Notes under the pieces: generated by a model
The model's input: the letters and a program-made list of their open reading frames with translations, nothing else
Database searches by the model: none
What the model was told of the DNA's origin: nothing
Shown here: one piece after another, positions 43,026-54,263 of the stretch
Numbering within the stretch: position 1 is the stretch's first letter
Layout of the letters: each line of letters starts with the position of its first letter
Assembly (NCBI RefSeq): GCF_000226115.1
Contig: NC_016457.1
Coordinates: 2,480,001-2,544,000, forward strand
Direction: 5' to 3'
Source: Thermothielavioides terrestris NRRL 8126
Taxonomy: Eukaryota; Ascomycota; Sordariomycetes; Sordariales; Chaetomiaceae
DNA: 64,000 bases
Position numbers and translations under genes: made by a program

Positions 43026-44705
43026 GATTTCGGTTCTTCTGTGGAGTGAGGGAGAAAAAAGGCAAAATCCCGAGCCGAGGGAAGACGTGAGGCGGGCAAT
43101 TGGCGGAGCGGGAGCTCGACAACGATGGGCTGGCCCGGGGAGAGCTTGGTAAGTTGAGCAATTGAATTGGAGTGCAGTCTCGGCCAATGTGCGCTGATTA
43201 GGTAGTTTCTGGCATCGAACCATCTTTCGGCTAACGGATGCCTCCGGTTCGCTTAGTTGGCTAGCGCTGGTTATTCACTTGTCGGGGTCTGGACCCCGCC
43301 AATGAAATTGCGGGCTGAGTAATCCGTGCACCACGGAGTAGTTACTCTGTCACGAAGCTTGTTGCTTTCCACTCGGACGTACCTAGCTCAGGTGGCCTTG
43401 TGTGGTCTCGGCGAACAAATCATCCACCCACCAGATTCATGATGCTGGCTACCTTGCCTACTCGGCAGGCTGCTTGGACATTGCGACGTCAGTCGATCAA
43501 CACAGCTGAGTTGAGCAAGATTTTCCGCGGAGCTCTCTGCAACCGCGCTAAGGTTTGTTTTAGTTACGTTACACAGTAGATCCTCACAACTTAAGGATCG
43601 GCCTCTCTTCATTCGCTGAGAGGGATGGGAGGCGAAGTGTCTTGGAATGGATGTCCTGTGCGCACTGGAATGGCAACGATGGGATAGACGCTTGTTCATG
43701 CAGTATCCGCGCTTATTATGTAGTACGGAGTAGTACTGGCTACCTACTCAACACTCAAGGCAGGTAACGTGGGCACATTCCCGACGCGGTCCGCGGAGCC
43801 CGGGTGCTGGCCAGCGTCGGTTACCGGGGGCTCCGAGACCCGCCTCGACATCTCACAAGCCATCTGTAGCCGGCTCCCGCTTTCCATTGAGGGCGCGCAG
43901 TTGGCCAATGATCGGTTGTGAACAGCAAGCAGGCGGATCATGGGGCAACCGCTGAACAGGCGCTCCCTCTCGCGTCTCTCTCTGCCCAACGAACAAGACG
44001 AAGGAGCGAGCCAAGCCTCCCGCGTGATTGGGCTCAACCGTTCAAGGGGGAGTCTTCATAAATATCCATCTGACTGGCAAGTCAGACTGAACAGTAGCGT
44101 TCAACAGGATCTAATGCATCACATCTTTCTGTCATCTCCTTTGCCATCCTCAACTCCTCTAGCATAAAACCGTGATACGAAGGAATCCGTATATGGAACT
44201 GTCTGTTCACCAGACTCTCAACAATTAACTAGTGTAGAGAGACCCGAAGCCCCGGGAGCCCCGAGCGGGGCAGATCCAACACTGGCCGGAGTCGAGCGCT
44301 GATTGGGCGGCAAGACTTCACATGCAGGAACCAGGAAATGAGTCTCTCGCAGCTTCTCCTTTTCTGGAGCGGACCTGCTGAAAATATTTGGCTCCTTGTC
44401 CGCAAACAGTGGAATCGCGATCCCCTCTAACTTATTGCGAACCCTTCCTTCCCTTGGCCGCTCTGTCCAGGTTTTTGGCGTCTCAAGTTCCCGGCTTGTG
44501 AGGGTGTTGGTTCGGTCGCCTTTTCTCTTCACTTCCTTTTTGGCTTCTTCATTCGGCCGTCGTTGCCATTCGCTTCTTCTGGCGGCTGATCAGGGCGCGA
44601 CAATACCCAGCATCGCTGTTCGTCGTGTCACGCGTTGGATCCTGCATCACTCGGTGCGCCCGTCCCCAGGTCCCCAAGTCCCCTGCGCTCGGATCCGACG
44701 CGATC
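43026..44705. other. Divergent promoter region cox6 / elongase
   Basis: No gene is seen in 1.7 kb. It contains one TACGGAGTA (43724-43732). The right end is pyrimidine-rich (TTCTCTTCACTTCC), as in 5' UTRs of highly expressed fungal genes. Confidence 0.45.
43099..43188 (-). promoter_or_regulatory. CCAAT-type boxes upstream of cox6
   Basis: CCAAT pentamers occur as ATTGG at 43099-43103 and 43166-43170 and as CCAAT at 43184-43188, within 165 bases upstream of the cox6 start. The HAP/CBC complex binds CCAAT in promoters of respiratory genes, so these are plausible sites. A pentamer is common by chance, hence the low confidence. Confidence 0.3.
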
Positions 44706-45981
44706 ATGGCGTCACGTTCGCAAAGTATACTGACCCAGCGGTCGCGCAGCATCAATCGCGCCGTACACCGCGCAGAACTGTCCTTTACAATGGCGACCGC
44801 TCCTCCGCCCTCGGCTCTCCTCGAGAACCTGCCGGTCCCCACCCTCGACCGGCCGTTCGGCATCCATCTGTGGCCCATCTTCAGCAAGGCCTTCGAGTCC
44901 ATCGCAGGCTACCCGGCTGAGGATTTCAGGTTCCAGCCGGGCGTGACGCCCATGTCGACGCTCAAAGAGACGGGCATCTTCATCGTCATCTACTACACGA
45001 TCATTTTTGGCGGCAGGGAATTGATGCGCAACCGCGAGCCGTTCAAGCTGCGAACACTCTTTTTGATCCACAACTTCTACCTCACGGCCATCAGCGGCAT
45101 TTTACTCGCGCTCTTCATTGAGCAGCTCCTGCCCACCGTGGTCCGCCATGGCGTCTTCCACGCCATCTGCCATGCTGAGGGCGGTTGGACTCAGCCCCTC
45201 GTGGTTCTCTACTACGTGAGTCTCTCTCTCTCTGTTGGGTTATCAGAAGGTTTTCCGGTGTGGGTGCTGATGCCGGCTTAGTTGAACTACCTCACCAAGT
45301 ACCTCGAGCTTCTGGATACCTGCTTCCTCTTCCTCAAGAAGAAGCCTCTGACCTTCCTGCACTGCTACCACCACGGCGCGACTGCCCTCCTCTGCTACAC
45401 GCAGCTTATTGGCTCGACAGCGGTGTCGTGGGTACCCATCACGCTGAACCTGACGGTGCATGTGGTCATGTATTGGTATTACTTCCAGAGCGCTCGTGGC
45501 ATCAAGATCTGGTGGAAGGAGTGGATCACGCGTCTCCAGATCATCCAGTTCGTCATTGACCTCGGTAAGCACACTAGATTCTGTGTCTGCCTCCGCTCGC
45601 GTGTGTGTGTGTGTATATATTAATGATCATCCAGGCTTTGTGTACTTCGCGTCGTGGACCTACTTCGCGTCGACCTACTGGCCCTGGCTGCCTAATGCTG
45701 GCAAGTGCGCTGGCGAGGAGTTTGCCGCCTTCTGCGGCATTGCCATCCTCAGCTCGTACCTCTTCCTCTTCATCTCGTTCTACTTCGCCACCTATAGGAA
45801 GGACGGCAAGCGTCCCAGCGGGCGCAAGTCCTTGCGGAGGATGAGCCAGGCCCCGCTGCCCGACCCCAGCGATATTATCCACGGCAAGGCGGCGACCAGC
45901 ATCCTGAACAGCAGCAACGGCGAGGCCAAGGCGTCGGGTGTCAAGGCCAACGGCACTTCCACAAGGTCCCGAAGAGCCTAA
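44706..45981 (+). CDS. Fatty-acid elongase, ELO family (Elo2/Elo3 type)
   Basis: Exons 44706-45215, 45282-45564 and 45635-45981, 379 residues. ELO proteins catalyse the condensation of malonyl-CoA with acyl-CoA in the ER; the Elo2/Elo3 group makes C20-C26 acids for sphingolipids. The histidine box HCYHH is at about residues 197-201, within [20 protein letters not shown]. Other family features are [14 protein letters not shown] before it and [19 protein letters not shown] after it. Several membrane segments are visible, and the C-terminus is basic and Ser/Lys-rich. Introns of 66 and 70 bases; the second contains a (GT)n run. In-frame Mets at 44625 and 44790 are alternative starts. Confidence 0.94.
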
Positions 45982-48900
45982 GCGCTGGCTTGCACGCTGT
46001 GAAGTGCGACCCTACCCATTTCGCGGTGGCGGGCCGCTTTTGGCAAAACGAAAACCGTGGCCGCAAACCAACCCAGGGAGCTGTGCCAGAGAGCCCCTGG
46101 AAGCCCACGAAGCTATGGCACCATGTCTCAGGATATGAATCGAGACGTGGGGTGTACAGTACCTGACCAGGGGACAGTCAACAGGCCTTTGGGAGGGCTG
46201 GCCTGGTTTCCCCAGCATCACATCAAGGGCATGTGGGTATTGATTACGGAGTTAGACGCCGGCGGCGATCATATTCACTGGGCTCGGAGCTTGTCATGAC
46301 AACCATTTCGGGGCGGTTTAATATGGAAAGGGGGTCGATTGTACCATGATGACGGTCAAGGCGCTGTGTATGACGAGTGGTTTGAAAATGGGTTTTGGTA
46401 TCACCGGCGGCATCAGCTGGGTCCCCAGTCGGCAAGCCCAGGGTTGAAGAGGGTTAGAGAGGCGACAGGCTGGTTTGGCCGGGTAGCGAGGGGCGGGTCG
46501 TCCGGCGAACGGCGTCTCCCTGCCGGGTCGAGCGTTTTTCTTCGCTTTTTATGCTTTCGTTTCGTTTTCCTGTACATGTTTGCCTGTACTACTGGCCGGA
46601 GCGGATACAAGCGGGCAGCTCACCATAAGCAATTCTAATAACATTGGGTTGGACACGCAAGGCGCGGCGGACCTGGGTGTGCTTGGCTTTCCGCGCAGTG
46701 ATACCGAGCAGGGAGAAGCTGGTGGTTGCGCTGGCGTTACGTTATCGTTGCCGGTGACACAGCGTCTGAGACCCGGGTCGGTGGACCATAACCCCGAGCG
46801 ATCTCGTGGATGGCAGGTAAAGGAGGAGAGGTAACACGGGTGGGAACGGATCACTGAAGACTAGGCCATCTCTCGGAACGTCCCTCCTGATTTGCATCCA
46901 GAGAACCTCCTCAGATCTAGGCTCTTGGTTGCGAGACGAACCTAGGCGCATCAATGACGGCCAAGATCCCCCATGGCAGCCGAGAACCCCGATACCCACA
47001 CTCGCCCGTCCGGATGGGACGCTCAGTGGTTCGGCGAGATGAACCGGTGTCCTTGGTTGGGTCAAGGAGACTTCCTCGGCCCCCTATTTGAGAAGTTCAC
47101 AACCCTGGCGATGATGGCAGGACGGCGGTCGTTTGGCCGCCCGACGACGGTGTTCCGAACGGGGTCGGTCAAGTTGTGAAAGACGCGGTGCCCCAGTCTC
47201 GACAAAAGCCAGTCGTCCCGGTTCTCCCGCAGTCGCTGGCTGCTCTTCCAAGCCTACCTACCGTTCAGTGAGGCAAGACGAGCGGCAGGCAAGAAGAAAA
47301 CCAGCTACACAGAGGCCTTCTCCCTCGACAACAACCGGCTCAGCAAGCACAGCCGGGCCAGTTTGCATGCGTGTTCCAACGGATCGGACGTCTATGTTGT
47401 GACCCCAGTCGGTAATCCGCGGCCGGGTCCGCGGGCCGGGGGCAGGTCCGGATCGGGCTGGGCCCGTTTCGGCGCTTGTCGGAAACAGGCCGCCACGGGG
47501 CCGGCCGGCCGGCCGGCTATTTTTGGCCCGACCATTGGTTAGACGATTTGGCATGCACAAAACAAAAAAATATGGGAAGGGACCCGGGCCATCTGCGATT
47601 GGGGTTTGCATTGTGGAAGGCCAGCAAGCGCGGCCTGGCTGCGATCTCGGCATTCTTGCGACATTGCTAGTCGGGAACTCTAGATGCGTCTCCGTCTCAG
47701 TGACAGGCCGGCTCCGGGATCCGGCCAGCGGGATCATAATGTCCACGTTACACGCACCTATGTGTTGGTCGGCGAATAATCGGAATAAGTGAGTGGTCCC
47801 CGGCCGTGGAGGGCGCGGCACGTTCCCGGGCGGGTGGGACGGAAGTGATTTATTCGTACCGAAGGTAGCTAAGTAGTCAGGTTCGTACAAGTTCGCCTGA
47901 ATTCGCATAGACATGCCACACGGAAGCTGGGCCACCAAGCGGAGGCCTGGATTCAAGCCTGGGAGAGCCGCATTATCGGCAACGTACTGCAGTCCAAGTT
48001 GACAGTTGCGCTATCGCCACTTGGAGTCCGATGTACAACCATACAACTAGGGCATCCTGACGTTGGCCCCTTATCCACCGAAACAGGGCAGTCGGGAAAC
48101 GGCAGTCAGGAACGCACCGTTTTTGCTATCATCTTGATTTGCCTCCACAGAGTGGTGTAGTGTATTGAGTAATGCTCCTCTGATCAGCCCCTGATGAAAC
48201 CGTGATCGCCGACTCGCCGTTGCCGTCGACGGCATCCTCCCCTGCCCACCCGGGCCAAGGATGAGAAGGTGCCATCCGGCGCCGTTACACTACATTTGTT
48301 TCAATCATCCCGTCCACATCCTCGTCTGAGACACGAGGGCGGCCAGGGGTATAGCGGAAAGGACACGGACACTTGGAGTGGTCCGGGGGCATCCTTACCG
48401 TGTCGGCGGGTTTGCTTGGCGAGACGTACGAGCAGAAACAAGAGGGATGGATGGGCGTCTTTGGCAGAGACATGTCGATGCGGTTCCCTGCGCAGCTGCC
48501 TGGCCGTTTGCTTGCCAGGCCTAGCGACTGAGCGTCCTGGTCCTGGTGACGGTGAGGGCAGCTCGACTCGGGAATCGCGCCGGTGTCCGTCGCCCCTTAC
48601 GTTAGCTACCCTAGGTAGTTACCCCGTCCCAGAGGAGCCCCTTTTGTATACTGGGCGGCACAGCAAAGAAAGTTGACGGGATGGACGCTGCAGATGCTCC
48701 CGCGGGCCCCGGTGGTGTGATGTAAGAACTTAAGAGGAAAAAAGAAAGAAAAAAAGCCTCTCTTACACCGTAGTGTATTGCGTACCGAAGTGCGGATTAC
48801 ACATACAGACTCGGCTTCTCCTGCATTCAACTTCGGTTGACTTACAAGAAACTCGCTATACGGAGAACAAAGTTAAAGAGTCACGAATAGCCAACCGGTT

Positions 48901-50401
48901 AGGGCCACCTCAAGTGGCCGCCCTGCTCTGTGTAGCCAGGGCGATTCTTCCGCGAACAAGCCAATGTGATCGTCCATCGCCAGCCACTCGCCACATTCTC
49001 AGGGGCAGTCTCCGGCCTCTGCGCTCGGAGTGGACAAGCTTCTGGAATTGAGAAATGGGAAAGGGATCAGATGGAATGTCTGACGGAGCGGGGTAAGCAG
49101 GCCCCCTTCTTCCCCCCACAAGCTGGACCACCGCCAGGCGCTGGCATGCGACGGGGTAGTAGTAGTGTACGGTGTATGTCCTAGACACCTTCCCAAAGCA
49201 GCTGTCTTCGCCGCCTGTGCTCGCCTTTTGCTTTCCGTGCCTGCACCGCGGTAGTCCCAGGGCAGAGGATGCAGGTGTGTTCGTTCCTGCATGAGGTGGG
49301 ATGCTGGTGGAGTGCGCGGACGGAAGTGCGGGATGCTCTGAGACGGAAGCGAGACGAGATCTGACCGAGAGATCGGACGGTTCCCAGGACCGAGAGAACA
49401 TAAAGTACACACTATTCCGCATTTCCGCACAATCGAAGCATAGACAGTATTACCGCCAGCCGTACATTCCCGGCTTAGAGCCTGGGCAGCGCTTATCGAG
49501 GATGAGGGTAAGGGGAGCAGAGTGGAAGGGGGAGAATGGTAGTGAAGTGTTAACCAGGGCCCGGCCCGGTGACCCTTCGCTTCGGCAGGGAGCGCGACCG
49601 TTGAAACACCATCCCCTGGCAAGCGAGGGGGGGCCTTTCGGACGGAGCCGGTACCCAGAGGACAAGGGAGGGGGGAATGTGACGAGTCAAAATGTCTGAG
49701 ATCAAGCGACCAAAAAAGAAAAGGCAAGGAAAACGGTGATCGAGGACAATAAAGAGAAGATAACGCTTTGTGCTCCCTGCATGTCTTGCCAACCGAGGAC
49801 TGCCCACACTACTCCGTGCAAAGTGAGGGGTGCAGTCTCGGTGAGGCACCATCCGGGCCATTCGAAACCAGCATCTTTGTCAGTGCGCGCGCCTACAGGG
49901 CTGTCTTGCGCGCCTGGTGGTGCATGAACAGAAACAGGAGATGCGAAACATGATTCAGGGCTGACAGCAAATGTGAACGGGAGGACGGTGATCAAGGGAC
50001 CACCAAACCATCAAGACTTGGGGAGACTACTGACGGGCGTGATGCGTGGTTTGTACGGAAGGTATAGTCTTACAGCATGCATGCTGGCTGGAAACGCTTG
50101 AATTGTAGTGTTCAAGACAGAGAAACGAAGAAAATGCGCTGAAATGCTGCATCAATCAGTCTGTGGTATCATCATTGCCTTCCCCAAAACCCCAGCCAAC
50201 CCAAGATGTGTAAATCATGTAGATTCCGCCCCCAAAAAAAGATGTCATCATCGCCCCAAAACGCCTTGCTTTGCCATGCCGTTTGATGAATGAATTGGAA
50301 CGCCGTTGAATCCATCCGCCCCGTGAATCATCACCAACGCCGTGAAATGCATGCAAAGAAACCGCCATCTCCCTCCTCCTGCGTAGTCATTTAATTTTCC
50401 T
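45982..50401. other. Gene-poor convergent interval (4.4 kb)
   Basis: Lies between the 3' ends of the elongase (+) and of the 451-residue gene (-). No open frame shows family features, although several reach 170-240 codons owing to the GC content. A GC-rich stretch near 47400-47520 contains tandem GGCC units. Undetected small multi-exon genes or non-coding RNAs cannot be excluded. Confidence 0.4.
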
Positions 50402-51757
50402 TCAAACCTTCCCAGTCAACTTGATACTTCTTCGCCGCGCCGCCAGGCCGCTCAGGATGCCCCTCTTGCCCGTCGCCGTCGCCGTCGCCGTTGCCGGGCC
50501 GGGCGACGGAGGCACAACGACATCACTGGGCAGCGAGGCGGCACCGTTGGACATGGTCGTGTTCCTCTTGGCTGCCTTGAGGATGTCGTTGTACGTGATC
50601 GGCGTGGCGGGTGGCACGTCGGGGTCGTGCCAGGCCTGTTGCGGCTGCCCGTCTTCCTCTTGGCTCTGTTGTTGTTCGTGTTGTTGTTGCTGTCGTCGCT
50701 GTTGTTGCTGTTGTTGTTGGTGGTGATCGCTGACCTGCGTCGTCGTGGCCGGCGTTTGCACGGACGCCCTGTTCGAGCTCGCCGCGAGCGCCGTGTCTAG
50801 CCTCGGCACGGCAGGCTGCGCTGACGAGCTCAGATTGGGCCGGCTGCGCTTCCGGACCAGGCTGAGGGACCTCGTGACGCCTTTGAGCAGCGCGGTTGGC
50901 GTGCGCGGCGGCTTCGCCGAGAGATTCTCACCCTCGAGGCTGTCGAGGGCCTTGGGGATGTCCAGGGCGTAGGTGCTACCGTTGGCGTAGGGGTCGATGC
51001 TGAGGAATGGCGGCTTCTTCTTCTTCAGCATCTCCGCGAAGAAGACGCTTCTTCTGCTGTTCGGCGAGGCGTCCTTGCTCGGTTGGGGCTGCGAATGCTG
51101 CGACGACGCGATGCTCGCGGGGGTGGCCGGCCGGTCCTTCGACGGGGTTCCAACCGTCTGGGCTGTCGGCGGCTTGGCCGATGACTCGGTGCTCGATCGT
51201 GTCCTGCTTGTGCCCAGGGAGCTGCTCGACGTCGGGCGTTTCCTCGCCGTCGGCAGGTTTACCAGCGACGGCTTCCCTGAGAAGACCACCGACACCACCC
51301 TGGCCGTATCCTCGTGGCTGCTCCTGCTCGTGGGCGAGGTGGGGTCCTCGACGCTCGAGTCGTAGTCGTAGTCGGAAAAGTCGTCCGCCTCCGACGACGC
51401 GTCCTCTTCGGATGACAGGTACACGTCGTGGGGCGTCGTCGCCTGGCCCAGCTCGGCCGCTTTGATAGACGCGCCCAACTTGAGTCCAAGGCCGTCGAGC
51501 ATCCTGGACGACCTGAGAGCGCTCTTCGGCGGCAGCTCTGGGATGGCATCGTTCGAGTGGACCCGGTTGGGACTGGGGGTTAGGGTCTCCTGGCTGTCCA
51601 TTTCGTAGAACTTGTCAAAGATGGGCTCGTCGAAGGCTACTGGTTCGGAAGCGAGAGAGAAGTCGGCCTGGTCGTCGTCGAGGGCCCGGGTATTTGTCGT
51701 CGTGTCGATCGGGTGGCCTGCCGCCCCGGCAGGAAGAGGTTGGTCGATCGGGGACAT
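50402..51757 (-). CDS. Serine/glutamine-rich conserved hypothetical protein
   Basis: Single exon, 451 residues; function not recognised. Most of the protein looks disordered and Ser/Thr/Pro-rich. Less degenerate blocks are LDGLGLKLGASIKAAELGQA followed by TPHDVYLSSEEDASSEADDF, the segment RVVSVVFSGKPSLVNLP, SRRSVFFAEMLKKKKPPFLS then IDPYANGSTYALDIPKALDS, and TPTALLKGVTRSLSLVRKRS. The C-terminus contains TPITYNDILKAAKRNTTMS and ends RGILSGLAARRRSIKLTGKV, strongly basic. A glutamine tract (about residues 345-370, CAG/CAA codons) is interrupted by Arg, His and Glu. Such short blocks in disorder suggest a fungal signalling or cell-cortex protein, but no function can be assigned. The continuous frame and conserved-looking blocks support a real gene. 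Confidence 0.75.
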   Translation of the reverse strand: MSPIDQPLPAGAAGHPIDTTTNTRALDDDQADFSLASEPVAFDEPIFDKFYEMDSQETLTPSPNRVHSNDAIPELPPKSALRSSRMLDGLGLKLGASIKAAELGQATTPHDVYLSSEEDASSEADDFSDYDYDSSVEDPTSPTSRSSHEDTARVVSVVFSGKPSLVNLPTARKRPTSSSSLGTSRTRSSTESSAKPPTAQTVGTPSKDRPATPASIASSQHSQPQPSKDASPNSRRSVFFAEMLKKKKPPFLSIDPYANGSTYALDIPKALDSLEGENLSAKPPRTPTALLKGVTRSLSLVRKRSRPNLSSSAQPAVPRLDTALAASSNRASVQTPATTTQVSDHHQQQQQQQRRQQQQHEQQQSQEEDGQPQQAWHDPDVPPATPITYNDILKAAKRNTTMSNGAASLPSDVVVPPSPGPATATATATGKRGILSGLAARRRSIKLTGKV

Positions 51758-52697
51758 CGCCTCGATGAAGAATGCGCAGACGTGGGGAGCTAGTCCTTCG
51801 GGGCCAAGGGAGCGTACTGTGGTAAGCTTCTGCCGACGTCAATGTCTCACTCTCGTGGGCTGAGGATCCTCGAGGGATGGCGAGGGATGGCGGAATGTGT
51901 GGGACTGGCAAGGTGAGGGAACGGGTCCCGAGAGGTTGGGAGGGAACGAGGATATTTCAACGCAGCGAGTGGTGCCCAAGCTATGCCGTACATAGCACTT
52001 GAACAAAGTAGGAGTGGCCCAGGGGAGGAGGCCGTCACGGTCTGCAGCGACTGGACCCGCCGTCAACCTGGGCCGCCACTTTTCTGCAAGTGCGCAGGAA
52101 ATCCATGTCGGACGCTGCTCTGTGCCTCCGTCCCGGGGATGGCTGCCAGAAGCAGATCCGTTACGGAGCGGACCTGGGCAAGACGGATGAATGGCTTGCC
52201 CTCGCATGACAGGGCTTTGCATCCGACCCCTGTCCCTGCCCCTGCTCCCCCCCTTCCCCTGCCACTGGCAATCCCTGCTCGCGCCTCCACAGCACGAAAT
52301 CGCAGGGGGCCACCCGAGCTGCGAGCTTCGGTCTGCCCTTTTTCTTTTCTTGATCATGCGGCCGGCCATCAGCCTCTTTGACTGTTCGTCCGGAAACGGG
52401 AGGGATACAGAAGGAGGCATTCGAGGGTTCAGAGGAATGGACCGGCCATCTGTCTGAGCCCGGGCGAGGGCTGGCTCTGGTTTGGGCTACGATCGAGGGC
52501 TGTCGGAACGGCGAGCGCTGGTTGGCCGTGGCCGGGTGTTTCAGGTAGAGCCAATCCTCGTCCTCCTCGGGTCGACAGCGAACGCCTGGGGACGTGGACA
52601 TGCTCGCCAAGCCTACGGAGAAGTGCATGCTCGCGCTAACGTTGTGTAACTTTCAAATAACCCTCTGGTTATCAGTCTGGTTCGGGAACTTTGGCGT

Positions 52698-52698
<1 letters not shown>

Positions 52699-52758
<60 letters not shown>
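52699..52758. repeat. Homopolymer T60
   Basis: Sixty consecutive T residues in intergenic DNA, the same length as the A60 run at 35331-35390. It creates spurious Phe- or Lys-rich ORFs. Confidence 0.9.
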
Positions 52759-52759
<1 letters not shown>

Positions 52760-54152
52760 TGCCTTTGTCGGGACAGTGGCGGCCGATGTTCTGTCGCGGT
52801 CGAGGATGTCCAGCACTCCCAGGACGGGACTCTCGTGTTCCGGCATCACAGCCACGACGGTGTGTGCACCTGTTTGCCAGCTTGTGGAGGATCTGCGCAA
52901 TCCGCCCTCTCGTCATCAGCCTCAGCCAGCCAAGTTCCGGCCAGCGGCCTCCCATCGCTCAAGTGAACAACAACGTGACCACGGGTCTTGCGTTCTCTCC
53001 AATCAGCCGTGGCCGGCCGTTGCCGCCGTCCCGAGTTAGATCCGGGTCGGAATGCCAATCACCGTTGCGCAGGAACTTGCCTCTCGCGACGCGAACCATG
53101 CTGCCAATGAACATGCGTGCGGAGTACTGCGCAGTACTACACCGTAGATAGGAGAGTATGAGTGGGAGACGGAAACCCCTTTGGCTTCCCCACGCGGTTG
53201 ATGCAAAGGCCAAATAGGCTTATGCCTTCCCTCGAGCATCCTCCATGGGCCCCTCGCAGCCCTCGCAACCCACCATCTGGTGTAGTGCGGATGCAGAGAT
53301 TAACGTAGGAGGGCTCCGAGTCGGGCTGGCTGGCTTGTTCGTCCTGCCCGGCGACTGTTGCCCGACCTTCAAACCGTCGAGACGCAGCAGAGCCCGACCG
53401 ACCCGACCCGACCCCGACCGGCAACCCACCCTGCAAGGAACGCGACTGCAAGCCAGAACCGGGATGCTATTTTTTACCTTCAAAGAGGATGCATAACTCT
53501 CCCGTCAAAGAGAGCCGCTATGTCGCGGGCCCGGGTCGGCCGCTCGTCCGATTGTCCTCTTGCCCGAGTGCGTGCGTGGCAGCATGAACTTACAGATTGT
53601 TTTTGGAGCGGTTTGCGGTTTGCGCGCGGCCCTTTGAATCCCGCGGTCTCCAAAACGGTACAGGTTCGCCCACCACGGCGGCTGCATGGCCTCGTCTGCT
53701 AACCAGAAGAAACGTGGCTTCCGAGGACAATTATTCTGCCTGCCTCCCGCCACGGCCGATGTTTGTCGCTGCATGGAAACACTGTTCTAATCCAAGTCAT
53801 GAGGACATTTCTGTCCAGGTCAATTCTCTCTTGGACTTAGCGTAGTCCACGTTAGCTACCGTATCGATAAGAGCAGCCGGTGAAAGCACACCGTCTCTGA
53901 TCTGCGTAAAACGCCCACATCACGACTCAGATTTCAGACAGCAAATCTCTTATTGTGTAACGTGGACACTGCCCCTTCCTTAAACTCCAGTGGATCGCGT
54001 TGCCCATGCTCTGTCCGTGCTCCGCTCTGCGGGTTGGTCAATGGACGCCGTGGCGGCGCCCTGCGCCTCTTTTAGACACCTTCTCGATTCCCACTTCGAA
54101 CAGGTGTGCCTGCAGCAGCAACCGCCACCATGCTGGCGATCTCCATTCTCAC

Positions 54153-54263
54153 CTCGTGTTAAGCTCGTGTTAAGCTCGTGTTAAGAAGAAGGCTTTGAGC
54201 CAGGGTTCCAAGCCTCGGCGACGTAAACACGAAGATCAAATTACCTTCGCCACTTAACACGAG
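54153..54263. repeat. 11-bp tandem repeat (x3) with inverted copy
   Basis: CTCGTGTTAAG occurs three times head to tail at 54153-54185. Its exact complement CTTAACACGAG occurs once at 54253-54263, so a hairpin with an 11-bp stem and a loop of at least 67 bases can form. Intergenic; no coding context. Confidence 0.8.

Noticed and set aside
47258..47956. Minus-strand ORF of 232 codons in the gene-poor interval
   Set aside because: Composition follows GC content, no conserved motif, no plausible splice partner.
52594..53151. ORFs with poly-Phe or poly-Lys runs over the T60 tract
   Set aside because: Created by the homopolymer alone.
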